Shown here piece by piece: positions 11,765 to 21,630 of a DNA stretch of 64,000 bases. The stretch's first letter is position 1. Every line of letters starts with the position of its first letter. The DNA lies in contig MNCI01000970.1 in assembly GCA_015680685.1 (NCBI GenBank), positions 430,443-494,442 of the forward strand. Direction: 5' to 3'. The DNA comes from Gnetum montanum (lineage: Eukaryota; Streptophyta; Gnetopsida; Gnetales; Gnetaceae). Position numbers and translations under genes: made by a program. The notes under the pieces were generated by a model. It made no database searches, had not been told where the DNA came from, and saw only the letters and a program-made list of their open reading frames with translations.

Positions 11765-12160
11765 TAGTGGTAATATTTTGTCAAATTTTTTAGAGGAAGA
11801 GGACCAAATAATGATGGATGGGTAGTTGTTACATGTTGATGAATAATAATAGCATTTTCCTCATGGGTGGATAGGATTTGACATCATCTACATGCAACTA
11901 ACACCCTACTGACAAAGGTAAAATAGTCAATTAGGTCTACCAAGGCCTATAAAAAGAGTGCAATAGCTCCTTTCCATTTCAAACAAAAAATCAAGCATTG
12001 TATCATAACTCACAAATAGGAGGAGAGGAGAGTAGAGCAAGAATTGTATCATAATTCACAAATGGGAGGAGAGGAGACAAGAAAAGAAATTAATTTTTAC
12101 CTTTTGCTCTCTTCATAGGCAAACTTTCTTGGACAAGCCCTGGTCTTCCTAGGTTTGATT
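11765..12160 (+). pseudogene. U1 copy of the 31-kb gene: promoter and leader kept, coding region lost
   Basis: This stretch matches 31021-31310 of U2 base for base over long runs, including the TATA box (TATAAAAA at 11948-11955), the leader and the cacaaatgggaggagagg block. It then jumps directly to attaattttt at 12088, the bases around the stop codon at 31841. After about 25 bp it jumps again, to the homologue of 32605. The coding part and 3' flank are therefore absent. A 47-bp piece of leader is duplicated in tandem. The second leader copy has ATG where U2 has ATA, suggesting the ancestral gene started there. Confidence 0.75.
11948..11955 (+). promoter_or_regulatory. TATA box of the gutted U1 gene copy
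   Basis: TATAAAAA in the context aggcctaTAAAAAgagtgcaa, matched in U2 at 31219-31226. About 25-35 bp downstream both copies have a C/T-rich tccattt/tctactc start-site-like stretch. Confidence 0.65.
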
Positions 12161-12880
12161 CTAGCTTTGTATTCTATTTATTACACTAGATAGCAAGTGT
12201 TCACCTTCCATGATATCAATATGCATAGCTTTAAAGTTCCTTCCAAAGCAATAATTAGAGTCCTTATGCACAACTTTATAGTTCCTTTCAAACCAATAAT
12301 TAAGTTCATCATCAAATTAAGTTTTGTATAACATTATCACTCCATCTTTGAAACATCTGATGGCATCCTCATTGTAAATGAGGAAAAAAATATTGCAACA
12401 CTACTTTAATCTTGAATAAAGAGAAAAGGATCATGTATAAGAGATGTCAATAAAATTTTAATAATAACCATCAATGTGTAAAGTATCTTTAATATATATT
12501 TTCTTGGATTATAATTTTTGTTCATCAAATGAAGAAAAATAGGAATTGAAAACCTCATATATTTTAACCATTTTATTAAAAGATTTAAACTAGCTAAAGG
12601 CCCCTATACATAGAATATAGGCTTCATTGATTATTCATTGAAGACAAAAGCTCCCTTTAGTTATTACACTTCATCAAGCTTTAGAGAAAAGGGAGAAATA
12701 TTACACTTCATTCAAATAGGTAATATGAAGTTTGTATATACCCAGCACTATATAAGAAATTGTTAGTATAAGAAATTGGAAGTTATCTACATCATACTTC
12801 CATAATCAACAAACCTTACATTTGGTCACCTTTGTCTTGTAGATCTTCTTAGTCTTGTACATTAACTTTTATCTATAATA
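12161..12880. other. U1 flank, no gene
   Basis: AT-rich stretch without an ORF, homologous to 32640-33350 of U2. No coding motif is seen on either strand. Confidence 0.5.
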
Positions 12881-13342
12881 GTTGACTATAATGTTTGTAC
12901 ACCACCATCATGGTAAAATCCTATATCTTCAAAATGTAATGTTCTTGGCAGTGTCTCATATTGTGGTGTTCATTTTTTAGGTCTACAACATCAATAATGG
13001 GTGAGATTTTCATTCTTGTAGGTAGAAAAAACTTATAGACATTATGGGAAATCTTTCTGTTAACCTAGAATGGACCAATTCTCTTGGGTTACATTTTCCC
13101 TTATCTTTGGTGGTTTTGATCTCATCTTAATTGCATCATAACTACATCTCATTATTTGAATTGCACTTTCCTTTGGTATGTGTTAGCTACAACTTTATAT
13201 TTTTCCATAACATCCTCCACATGTGTTCTTAGCATGATGTGAAACTCTTGCATGTTCAACTTGGTTTCCTTCTCTTACATGTTAGTAGATCCTATTAGCT
13301 CATTGTTCCCATCAACTCAAATTTCCAATGGCATTTTCCTAC
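12881..13342 (-). pseudogene. Integrase C-terminal (GPY/F) relic of an old gypsy element, U1 copy
   Basis: The minus strand reads KRIGPF followed by VNRKISHNVYKFFLP and MKISPIIDVVDL, the GPY/F module found at the C-terminus of many gypsy integrases. Upstream on the same strand (13140-13342) it reads NMQEFHIMLRTHVEDVMEKY, the helical stretch before that module. Element A splits this relic, and the N-terminal side continues at 20018-20110. The same relic is present in U2 (45862-47260), so the insertion predates the duplication. Stops and frameshifts are frequent. Confidence 0.7.
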
Positions 13343-14325
13343 TGATGAGTGGCAAGGTACCCCTACACTCAACCATACGAAACGAGTGTCGCACGCGCGA
13401 TCCGGTTGAACTCCGCAAATGGACTAGTTGTGGCACCTAGATAGTTAGCCTTAGGTCAGAGTTCACTGTCTTCCCACCTAGACTAGTTTTGCATATGTCA
13501 CGTATGGTTTAGTCTAGATGAGGTGTATGATGTGTCCTAATCTATGCTACTCCTGAAGGTAGTGGAAAATAATATTAACTAATCTAAGCTAGCAGGAAAA
13601 GGGTAAGAAAATCTAATCTAGCCTAAGTGCAACGAGCAACCGATTCCTTGATCAATGGTACACATCTTGGACTTCGTGCACGACTACCACTGGGACTACC
13701 AAGCGTAGGCCTAGGTACGCCCCTAGGATTACCAAGCGCAGACCCCAAATACGCCACTAGGTTACCAAGCGTAGATCCTAGCTACACCACTGGGCTACCA
13801 AGTAGTCACACTTAAATGCTCGTAATCAAGTCATACTTTTTCCGCTTCTAGGAGTTTAAGGGTGAGAGGCTAATCGCGATGAGTAATCGATTCCTTGACT
13901 AGCCGTACACACCCTTGGGCACTCGTAGCCAAGGCATACTCACACTGCGCTATGAAAGCAATAAATAACATTAAATAAATAACAAACAAATAAACTAAGT
14001 GAATGCTGCAATGATGAAGTAATCTTGATCTTTATTACCGATCATGTGCATGTCCAAGTACGACACACTCGAATAAAGACACTGTACAATTACATTCACC
14101 ACACTGCGGGCAAACACGGGAAAAAATCTAACTCTAGAGGGATTAAACTACCAGAGCTTCGCTACCAAAAACTGGGATCCAAATGAGGGAGAGCTGCCTC
14201 TTATTTATAGAAATTGCGGCTGACTGCAATATCGCGTATATCGCATACGCGATATCGCGGCCCATGATATAACATGGGTGCCTTAACGCGATCGCCAGCA
14301 ATATGAGCAATTTCATGTCTCATCA
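13343..14325 (-). repeat. Element A 3' LTR
   Basis: Begins TGATGAG and ends CTCATCA on the plus strand, an extended inverted end. It is a near-copy of 19025-20012. Differences between the two LTRs are mostly C/T and G/A changes at CG sites, as in cgcacgcgcgatcc against cacacgcacaatcc. A minus-strand TATA box and GATATCG palindromes mark the U3 promoter side (14201-14272). Confidence 0.9.
14203..14272 (-). promoter_or_regulatory. Element A LTR promoter: TATA box and GATATCG palindromes (3' LTR copy)
   Basis: The minus strand has CTATAAATAAG at about 14200-14210. About 20-60 bp upstream of it lies a run of overlapping palindromes built on GCGATATCGC / CGCGATAT. The same layout recurs in the 5' LTR at 19883-19950. 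Confidence 0.65.
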
Positions 14326-14338
14326 TACCCCCACGACT
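14326..14338 (-). other. Polypurine tract of element A
   Basis: The minus strand reads AGTCGTGGGGGTA directly before the 3' LTR start TGATGAG. Element B has AGTCATGGGGGTA in the same place. It would prime plus-strand DNA synthesis. Confidence 0.75.
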
Positions 14339-14497
14339 GAATAAAAACTCGTCCTCGAGTTAAAGTGAGAACAAGCTACATTGATTACACAATGGATAGG
14401 TATGGGATTATTAGATGGAAAAATGGGATGATGCCACAGTGTGGGAAGAAAACAAAACAAAGACACAACACACAGAATATTTACAAAAATTTGGAAC

Positions 14498-15130
14498 TCA
14501 TGTAGTTCCTGGTGGTGGTGACTCCTCCATAGGTGTCTTTCCCTTTTCCTTTGCTCCAGGTCTTGGGATTTGATAGCGTTGAAGTATGGCCTGGAGTTTC
14601 TCCTCTTGTAAGGCCTTGAGTGCCTTGGCATGCATGTAAGTTTGCACTTGTGCCATAGAGGCAACCCAGACAGCCTTCTCTTTTTCTTCTACCATCCTTT
14701 TATTCTCTATCAACAGTTTATTAAGTTGCTCGGTTCTAAAAGTGTCCAGCTAGTTCTGAGCAAATTTTGGCCCTGTATTCAGAAGGTTTAATACTTCCAG
14801 AATGGCTTGAACAGAGAAGTCAACAATCACACCACAATTTTCAACCATGGTGCCTTCTTTTGTATTGTGCCAAAATTGGTACATTTCCCCTAAGTACCAG
14901 GCACCACTTTCAGAGAGGATATCTCCTGCTTCTACCTACCCAGACCATACGGTAGGAGGATCTTCTTGATGAACGCTGAATGATTGTTCCTCCTATTCTG
15001 CATGTTTTCTGGCAAGGCCTTGTCTTCCACCTCTTTGAGATCGTTTCGTTTCACCTTGAACAGGACCCTCCTGCTATGCACATTTCATAGCCATCTGCAA
15101 TCACACAGGTCAAGCATTAGTAAGGTTGTT
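14498..15130 (-). pseudogene. Element A ORF2 remnant: internal deletion, coiled-coil tail kept
   Basis: On the minus strand, 15130-14780 matches the N-terminal part of the ORF2 of elements B and C (blocks ESGAWYLGEMYQFWHN and FSVQAILEVLNLLNTGPK). It then skips the whole helical core and resumes with LDTFRTEQLNKLL and a 71-codon open frame (14713-14498). That frame has a Lys/Glu/Ala-rich coiled-coil and the tail KGKTPMEESPPPGTT, matching the end of the B ORF2 near 28560. So about 1.6 kb found in B is missing here. Known ORF2 proteins of this type are env-position proteins of Athila-like elements with unproven function. Confidence 0.65.
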
Positions 15131-15379
15131 TAGGAAATCAAGTTATACCTTACTGCTTGCCTTAATTAAAGATCTTATGTTATGGCATGTGATCGTGCCC
15201 GAAAATTGTAATAATGGATCTTGTGACTTAGGTGGCTTACCAATTTAATTTTCTGGTATAACTAAGGGGATGAAATTATTTTTGACACATTTTATTCTTT
15301 ATTTTAGAACTAATTACCCTTAAAGATGTCCTTCGGGCGATGATGAATTTCAAGAAATTTATGCACTTATTCGGCATGT

Positions 15380-15570
15380 GCCCCCTCCCCCACGACTAAG
15401 CTGAACACTCTGGGTTCAAATAGGTTCAAACGGAATGAAATTCGGAGTACCAGCAAGCGAGTTATGGATATGAAAGCAAGGGACGCGCAATCACAAGTCG
15501 TAGAGAGAAATTTGAAAAACTTCCCCTGCATTGATTAGCACAGGGGGGGTCATGTATATATTGAAGTGAG
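15380..15570 (-). promoter_or_regulatory. Conserved internal module of element A: TATA-like box and polypurine-like tract
   Basis: The minus strand has AATATATACATGACCCCCC (15540-15563). About 160 bp further on is AGTCGTGGGGGAGGGG (15382-15397), just before ORF2. The same pair in the same order and spacing is present in B (25339, 25522) and C (43563, 43759). The purine tract resembles the terminal PPT of the family. It may be a second promoter or an internal plus-strand primer; neither is proven. Confidence 0.5.
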
Positions 15571-16916
15571 GGCACTTAGAGAATGTACCAAATTTTTTTT
15601 ATATGTTTTTGAAATTAAACATTGTAAACTAAGGACATCTGAATGATTGTTAAAGGATTCCAGGGTAATTCAACTAGTTCTGAAGGCATGAAAATTATGA
15701 TGGGATGGAATTTATCAATAAGGACCTCAGATGGTAGAGAAAAAGGCTATGTGATGGTAATAAGGGAAAGAAAATCAATTGAAAAATTAAGCTGAGGGTA
15801 AGAGATTGTGTGTTCTAGCTAGAGAATTAATGAAGATTACAACAAAATTACACAAGTGGGTCCTCCCCAAAGCAGGTTTCAACCTATTATGCCCTTGTGT
15901 AATCACACTTAAAGTGTCCGTGGGCACTAGAAGGGTTAAATGTAATCTGCACTAACTCCACAAAACACACACATGTAAATATCACCGGAATGAGATGAAA
16001 ATTTTATGTTACACGGGACACGAGCTACAATTACACGAACAGTGAGATGAGATGAAGTAGAGAAAGGGATCGTAGAGATCGGGACATGAGGTAACTGTCG
16101 CAGGGCACAATGAATCCTGCGTGTAAAGCATGATTAACGTGTCATTAACCCGTCATTCCAAGATCAAGACCAAGTCCATTCCTCTAAACAGTGACATCAC
16201 ATTGTTTCATCCCATGATGAACAACTGTGAGAGTACCATAACAACAAGGCGTACGATCACTTGGCGTTTAGTACAAGGGAGGAGTGATTTTTGTTTTATG
16301 GCACTTTTCTTTTTTTTTCTTTTTTTTTTCTTTTTCACTTTACTGAATCCAGAGAAGCCGCCAACCTTCAGGCATGGGTGCATGTCTTTCCAGTGGGACC
16401 CCCTAGAACAGCTTTTGATTTTCGAGTGCCCTTTTGATTACTCTTACTCCCATTTTTCATTAGATCTACAAGGATCTTAGTACAACCATATTGCATGATA
16501 ACTCCCACAGATGTCACCAAAGAGAATCCACAAGTCCCCTTGATGTCACACCCTAATCATTCCCTCTTGGTCCATCCTTCTTCATTCTGGGTACAATGAA
16601 CACAAAATTAATTTTAAGTTTTAGAAATTTCAAGAATATCACTGTACCCTCGAACAGAACCTCTTTATTTATAGAGTGGATGAGTGGGTGTAGTGGGCTC
16701 ACTGTTTCAAATAATTGATCACTCATGACTTAATAACATAAAACACATCTCAACCAACGATCCACATGAGTGTTTTATTCGTAGATGAGATTACTTACAA
16801 AAACATGAAAATACAAACACACAAAAAGATAAAACAAAAAAGTTAAAAGATGAAAAACTGGAAAACAAAAAGTTGTAAAATTAAAGAAAATTAAAAACAT
16901 TTATTAATCCTGCTTG
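15571..16916. other. Element A non-coding stretch between gag and internal module
   Basis: Homologous to 23990-25290 of B and 42150-43480 of C, so it is a fixed part of the family. It has a T/C-rich run at 16307-16337 and no ORF with a recognisable motif. On the minus strand a splice-donor-like CTGAAGGTTGGC at about 16360 corresponds to CTGAAGGTAGGT in B and CTGAAGGTAGGC in C. Confidence 0.6.
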
Positions 16917-17861
16917 TTACTGAAATGGGGGATATCCCCCATAACTAAACGGTTGAGTATGGCAAGGATTAATAAATGAAGAATGAGGATCCTTGCATAT
17001 TGGAATTATTGACACCGGTCCAAACTTATCCCCTTGGATTTTACGCACTTTGTAATAAACACAGTGGGGCACTTCATACGATGTAGTTCCCGGATAACGA
17101 GTTGACCCACTATGATGGTTAGGACCGTTAGATGGTATGCAAGGATTGGACTGATGCCTCCCATGGTTGTGTTCATTGGGCCTTGTGGTTGTTGGAGTGT
17201 TAGTTGGTGGCCCTGATGAAGGTACATGAGGCGCTGGGTTCGAAGGTAAGGATGCACCACATTGTTGGACTTGTGCTGGGTTGGAAGATGCAGTGGCCTC
17301 AGAGTTATGTTGTCCCTTCCTACGGCCGTGTTTAAAGAAAGGACGTCTTTGATGTTGAGGAGGCTCTTCACTGTAGTTAGTAGCAGCAACACAAGTGTTG
17401 TTCGTGGGTTGCGGTGGTACAAACACCTTAGGAACAGTTGGTGGCATTGTGGAAGGAGGGAAAGGATAAGAATGTTGAAAGTTAGGAGGAGGATAAGGTG
17501 CACAAGGTGGTGGTTGTGTTGGAGGTATGGGTTGATGGTATTGTGAAGAATGGTATTGTGGTGAGATAAAGTGTGGTGGCCCAGTTGAAGAAACAGGATG
17601 TTGAACGTTATAAGCATTTGGATTCGGAAAATGTGAAGGGTGCCTCCAGTCTAAGGGTGGATTCCCCCACGACTGGGATTGTTGCCACTGTGGTCTAACA
17701 CAGTATCTCTGTACGAACTCTGGATGTAACGTGTTTCCCCAATGCTCATATAAATGTGATAATATTGGGCACTGACCCTTGGGGTGATCGTATAGGCATA
17801 TGTTGCATTCATATGTATGATTGGCAGTTGAGCACTTAGTCCCTTCATTCCTTCTTTTCAA
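16917..17861 (-). CDS. Element A second gag-frame ORF: zinc knuckle, Pro/Gln-rich
   Basis: 314 codons. Residues 19-33 hold CNICLYDHPKGQCP, a C-x2-C-x3-H-x4-C zinc knuckle of the nucleocapsid kind, shorter by one residue than the classical CCHC spacing. The rest is strikingly rich in Pro, His, Gln, Ser and Asn (residues 60-250) and ends near GGYPPFQ. It lies in the same frame as the upstream gag ORF, separated only by a TGA at 17874-17876 and four codons. The protein is probably the nucleocapsid part of gag, made by readthrough or as a separate product. In B and C the same stop position is also a stop, spelled TAG and TAA. No protease or RT follows. Confidence 0.75.
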   Translation of the reverse strand: MKRRNEGTKCSTANHTYECNICLYDHPKGQCPILSHLYEHWGNTLHPEFVQRYCVRPQWQQSQSWGNPPLDWRHPSHFPNPNAYNVQHPVSSTGPPHFISPQYHSSQYHQPIPPTQPPPCAPYPPPNFQHSYPFPPSTMPPTVPKVFVPPQPTNNTCVAATNYSEEPPQHQRRPFFKHGRRKGQHNSEATASSNPAQVQQCGASLPSNPAPHVPSSGPPTNTPTTTRPNEHNHGRHQSNPCIPSNGPNHHSGSTRYPGTTSYEVPHCVYYKVRKIQGDKFGPVSIIPICKDPHSSFINPCHTQPFSYGGYPPFQ

Positions 17862-17873
17862 ATGTCTATTATT

Positions 17874-18893
17874 TCACCCTGCCTCTTGGGTTGTTAAAAC
17901 TCTATCTCCAATGATGATATATTCTCCACACTTTTGATTCATCCATTCCAACATCTTATTGATCTTTGCCTCGGCTTCTTCTAACAATTGTTGTATTGGC
18001 AAAGATGATGTTTCCACCTTGAGATTTGTTGATCTCTCCTTGTTATGATCATGGACCTTTGTTGAGTTAAGATTTTGGTCCCGTTGATGTTTTTCAACAC
18101 TCTCCCATGTAGCTATTTCTCCTTCTTCTTTTGCTACCCGCTTAATAAGCTCTTGGATTTGATGGGTTCGTAGGTTGTATAGTTGACCTCGGGCATACGT
18201 TCCTAAGGTCTCTCTTGTTTCATTACGTAGCCCATCAATGATATGGTACATTAGCCTTTCCTCGGAAAACCCATGGCCTGGACAGTTGTTTAACAGTGAA
18301 TAATATCTTTCTAAGGCCATGTCCAAGGGTTCATGTTTTTCTTGTTTCCATCCTTGGATTTGTTTCCTCAAGGCTGACACTCTTGCGTAGGTTTGATATT
18401 TTTCGTTAAAGACCTCTACCATTGTTGACCAGCGTCGTATTGAATTTGGTTTTAACGATCTATACCATACTTTAGCTTGGTCAACGAGTGTCATAGGAAA
18501 GAGCTTCAGTTTTTGCCAACTGTTATCAATGTTATTCCATGTGCAGGCATCGTAGAAGGCTAGTAAATGTTGATGTGGATCTAAGTCATAGCCTCCTGAA
18601 AATGTAGGAAAGTTGTTTAAATCGAGCCTGGGTAGTCGGCTCTCTTTACGATGCCTACGTGAGATTCGAACAGCCTCTTGTATTTGCGTTAAGCTTGTAG
18701 TGGCCAATGGGGGTTCATCTTCATTAGGTAAGTTAGGCTTTCGTGCGTTGTGATGACGTTGTTTTTGTTCATGCTTATAAGAAACTCCCACTTCAGGTTG
18801 TATATTCCAACCTTCATCATCATATAGCTCATTGGTCCTCCAATGAACTTCCTCACTAAGTGTGGCATTATTATCATCTTGTAGGAGAGGCAT
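17874..18893 (-). CDS. Element A gag (capsid) ORF
   Basis: 339 codons, uninterrupted. The start is the first ATG after the primer-binding site and is matched by an ATG with a similar context in element B (21631). Residues 1-85 are charged and low in complexity. Residues about 90-225 form a retrotrans_gag domain with LDLNNFPTFSGG, DPHQHLLAFYDACTW, LKLFPMTLVDQAKVWYRSL, EVFNEKY and LNNCPGHGF, the Athila/Tat style of plant gag. Residues 230-330 are helical, with a probable coiled-coil (ELIKRVAKEEGEIATWE, then QQLLEEAEAKINKMLEW). It would form the particle shell. It is the best-preserved reading frame of the A/B/C family in the window and suggests A is the youngest of the three. Confidence 0.85.
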   Translation of the reverse strand: MPLLQDDNNATLSEEVHWRTNELYDDEGWNIQPEVGVSYKHEQKQRHHNARKPNLPNEDEPPLATTSLTQIQEAVRISRRHRKESRLPRLDLNNFPTFSGGYDLDPHQHLLAFYDACTWNNIDNSWQKLKLFPMTLVDQAKVWYRSLKPNSIRRWSTMVEVFNEKYQTYARVSALRKQIQGWKQEKHEPLDMALERYYSLLNNCPGHGFSEERLMYHIIDGLRNETRETLGTYARGQLYNLRTHQIQELIKRVAKEEGEIATWESVEKHQRDQNLNSTKVHDHNKERSTNLKVETSSLPIQQLLEEAEAKINKMLEWMNQKCGEYIIIGDRVLTTQEAG

Positions 18894-19002
18894 TATTGTG
18901 TGTGAATTTATGTGACTTTTTATAATTTCTTCTTTTTAAGAGATATATTGTTAAGTCCTTTACAACAACCTTGTATGATATAACTAATCTAGATAACTAG
19001 CA

Positions 19003-19024
19003 CCATCCCCGGCAACGGTGCCAA
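19003..19024 (-). other. Primer-binding site of element A
   Basis: The minus strand after the 5' LTR reads TTGGCACCGTTGCCGGGG. This is the Athila-type site, one CG-to-CA change from TGGCGCCGTTGCCGGGG, thought to pair with the 3' end of an aspartate-type tRNA. It directly abuts the LTR end TCATCA. Confidence 0.8.
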
Positions 19025-20012
19025 TGATGAGTGGTGAGGTACCCCTACACTCAACCATACGAAACGAGCGTCACACGCACAATCCGGTCGAACTCTGCAG
19101 ATGGACTAGTTGTGGAACCTAGATAGTTAGCCTTAAGTCACATTTTGCTGTCTTCCCACCTAGACTAGTTTTGCATATGTCACGTATGGTTTAGTCTAGA
19201 TGAGGTGTATGATGTGTCCTAATCTACGCTACTCCTGAAGGCAGTGGAAAATAATATTAACTAATCTAAGCTAGGAGGAAAAGGGTAAGAAAATATAATC
19301 TAGCCTAAGTGTGACAAGCAACTGATTCCTTGATCAACGGTACACATCTTGGACTTTGTGCATGACTACCACTGGGACTACCAAGCGTAGGCCTAGGTAT
19401 GCCACTGGGATTACCAAGCACAGACCCCAAATATGCCACTAGTTTACCAAGCGTAGATCCTAGCTACACCACTGGGCTACCAAGTAGTCACACTTAAATG
19501 CTCGTAATCAAGTCGTACTCGTTCCTCTTCTAGGAGTTTAAGGGTGAGAGACTAATCACGATGAGTAACCGATTCCTTAACTAGCTGTACACACCCGTGG
19601 ACGCTCGTAGCCAAGTCATACTCACACTGTGCTATGAAAGTAATAAATAACATTAAATAAATAACAAACAAATAAACTAAGTGAATGCTGCAATGATGAA
19701 GTAATCTCGATCTTTATTGTCGGTCATGTGTGTGTCCAAGTACGGCACACTCAAATAAAGACACCGTACAATTACATTCACCACACTGCGGGCAGACATG
19801 GGAAAAAATCTAACTCTGGAGGGATCAAACTATGAGAGCTTCATTACCAAAAATTGGGATCCAAATGAGGGAGAGCCGCCTCTTATTTATAGAAATTGCA
19901 GCTGACTACGATATTGCGTACGTGATATTGCATACGTGATATCGCGGCCCATGATATAACGTGGGTGCCTTAACGCGACCACCAGCAATATGAGCAATTT
20001 CATGTCTCATCA
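19025..20012 (-). repeat. Element A 5' LTR
   Basis: 988 bp, paired with 13343-14325. On the minus strand it starts TGATGAGACATG and ends CTCATCA. The U3 promoter with TATAAATAAG lies near 19882-19892, and the GATATCG-type palindromes at 19907-19950 are partly decayed to GATATTG/GTGATAT. Confidence 0.9.
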
Positions 20013-20212
20013 CCTACCAAGCTTCACCATATACACAAGGGAGATTGATTCTACAAACCATGTCATCACTTTTCGTAACAAGTGTATACTACTAATAAAC
20101 TATTCTCATAAAATCTTGAGGTGCTTCTCCAACTTCTTAATAGTAAAGAAATTTGAATGATATAAATCATTTCCTTATGGATTAATCACTTCAATAGAGC
20201 CACTATTTATAG

Positions 20213-20379
20213 TTTATTTTTCTTTTTTTAGGAGGGGAAGGTAGCACACAAAATAAATGAAATATCAGTACACCCCAAGATCTATAGAAGTTTATAATTC
20301 TATGCTACCTAGTAGAATCAAACTTATGACTCGGGGTTACCAAGTCAAGACTTGTACCACTAGGCTAACACTTCACTGT
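20213..20379 (-). mobile_element. tRNA-derived SINE, U1 copy
   Basis: On the minus strand an RNA polymerase III A box (TTAGCCTAGTGGTACAAG, 20351-20369) is followed about 30 bp on by a B box (GTTTGATTCTAC, 20312-20323). The body then runs to an A-rich tail (CCTAAAAAAAGAAAAA, about 20221-20240). Direct repeats of the type TATTTATA flank it (20204-20212 and 20380-20390). The same insertion is in U2 (47345-47500), so it predates the duplication. The tRNA-like head has no intact tRNA fold. Confidence 0.65.
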
Positions 20380-20439
20380 TATTTATATAGGTTTTTTTAA
20401 AAAAAAATTTAATTATAACATTAGCAAGAGTAGTACTCT

Positions 20440-20672
20440 ACAAAAGCTCTTAGTAATGAAACAAGGGGCCAATATGACTATCACCAATTTCATATCATTA
20501 TGGAGTTTTGCAATAATGGAGCTTGTCAATCCACAACTAGATAAATAGTTGCTAGATATTTTTAAAAGAGTCATTGATGATTATATCAGGGAAAAGCTAG
20601 TGTATTTTGGACCACTTAACCTTTATTATGTTGTTACATTCATTAAACATATTAAATAGTTTGCTATATAAT
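20440..20672 (+). pseudogene. Old gypsy gag relic, U1 copy, part 1
   Basis: Plus-strand blocks NFISLWSFAIMELVNPQ and LLDIFKRVIDDYIREKLVYF resemble the middle of a gypsy gag. The relic is interrupted by element B and resumes at 29619. The U2 copy is at 47560-47790. Stop codons are present in both. Confidence 0.5.
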
Positions 20673-21499
20673 TGATGAATTGTGATTCATTAGATCACGA
20701 TATCACGACCTGGCTAGCGATATCGTATACGTGATATCGCAGTTCTCGTGTGAGCCTATAAATACATAATGGGGCACATAGGAAAGGGGGAGTTTTTCTT
20801 AGGAAGTTAATTTAGTGTTAGAGTAGAGTCTTTTTGTCATTTTTTTCCTCTCAACTCTTTCCTCCTAGTGCATGCCCACAATGTGATGATTATAATTGTA
20901 CAACACCTTTATTTGAGTGTGACCTACCTAGACATGCACATGACTAGAAATAAAGATTGAGATTACTTCATCATTGTAGCATTCACTTAGTTTAATTATC
21001 TAATTTTTATTGTTATTTATTGCTTTTTTAGTTAATATCTCTTCACCCTAAACTCTTTACATGCAGAATGAATACAACTTAATCACGAGCATTCAAGTGT
21101 GACTACTTGGTATCCTAGTGGCATACCTAGGCCATGTGCTTGGTAATCCTAGTAGTAGTCATCCACGAGGTCCAAGATTTGTACGAATGATTAAGGAATA
21201 GATGCTTATCGCACTTAGACTAGCTTAGATTCTCTCTCCCTTTTCCTCCTAGCTTAATTAAAGATTATTTTCCATTGCCTCTAGGAGTAGCACTAGGTTA
21301 GAAACCACATAATACACCTCACTCTAGACTAAACCATACATGACAAAGCATATACTAGTCTAGGTGGGAAGATAGCAAACTACAATCAATGAGTAACTAC
21401 CTACATACCACAACTAGTCTGTCTATGGAGTTCGACCGAATCGTGCATGAAACACTTATATTTGTATAGTTGAGTGTAGGGGTACCTCGCCACTCATCA
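20673..21499 (+). repeat. Element B 5' LTR
   Basis: Starts TGATGAATTG and ends CACTCATCA. GATATC palindromes lie at 20694-20742 and the TATA box TATAAATA at 20757-20764. It is paired with 28775-29613. Confidence 0.9.
20694..20764 (+). promoter_or_regulatory. Element B LTR promoter
   Basis: Three GATATC-centred palindromes (acGATATCac, gcGATATCgt, gtGATATCgc) precede TATAAATA by 15-60 bp. The same arrangement occurs in the 3' LTR (28799-28880) and in element C (33390-33470). Confidence 0.7.
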
Positions 21500-21521
21500 T
21501 TGGTGCCATTGCTGAGGATGG
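21500..21521 (+). other. Primer-binding site of element B
   Basis: TTGGTGCCATTGCTGAGG directly follows the LTR end TCATCA. It is the element A site with three transitions, as expected from methyl-cytosine decay. Confidence 0.75.
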
Positions 21522-21630
21522 TATTAGTTATTTAGATTAGTTACATCATACAAGACTCTGTAACAAAGTATTAACAATACATCTTTTAGGAAAAAGTAAT
21601 TGCAAACAATTCACACACAAATTCATAACA

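Larger units (their letters stand above)
13343..20012 (-). mobile_element. Element A: non-autonomous Athila-like LTR retrotransposon (gag, no pol)
   Basis: A complete element, 6670 bp, transcribed on the minus strand. It is flanked by a 5-bp target duplication CCTAC (13338-13342 and 20013-20017) and bounded by LTRs of 983 and 988 bp. Next to the right LTR is an Athila-type primer-binding site, and next to the left one a polypurine tract. Inside are a gag ORF and an in-frame second ORF with a zinc knuckle, then non-coding sequence, then a shrunken ORF2. No RT, RNase H or integrase motif is present. U2 preserves the empty site at about 47166. Confidence 0.9.

Noticed and set aside
16130-16480. 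116-codon open frame with a Phe run in element A
   Set aside because: The Phe run is a T/C tract in the non-coding stretch of the element, on the strand opposite to its genes, and it is not kept in B or C.
17006-17617. 203-codon and related open frames overlapping the element A zinc-knuckle ORF (also plus 17262-17546)
   Set aside because: They lie in other frames of a low-complexity Pro/His/Gln-rich coding stretch. No motif, and the true frame has the conserved zinc knuckle.
20312-20369. A tRNA gene at the A box/B box pair
   Set aside because: Boxes are present but no cloverleaf can be formed, and a tail plus direct repeats follow, so a SINE is the better reading.
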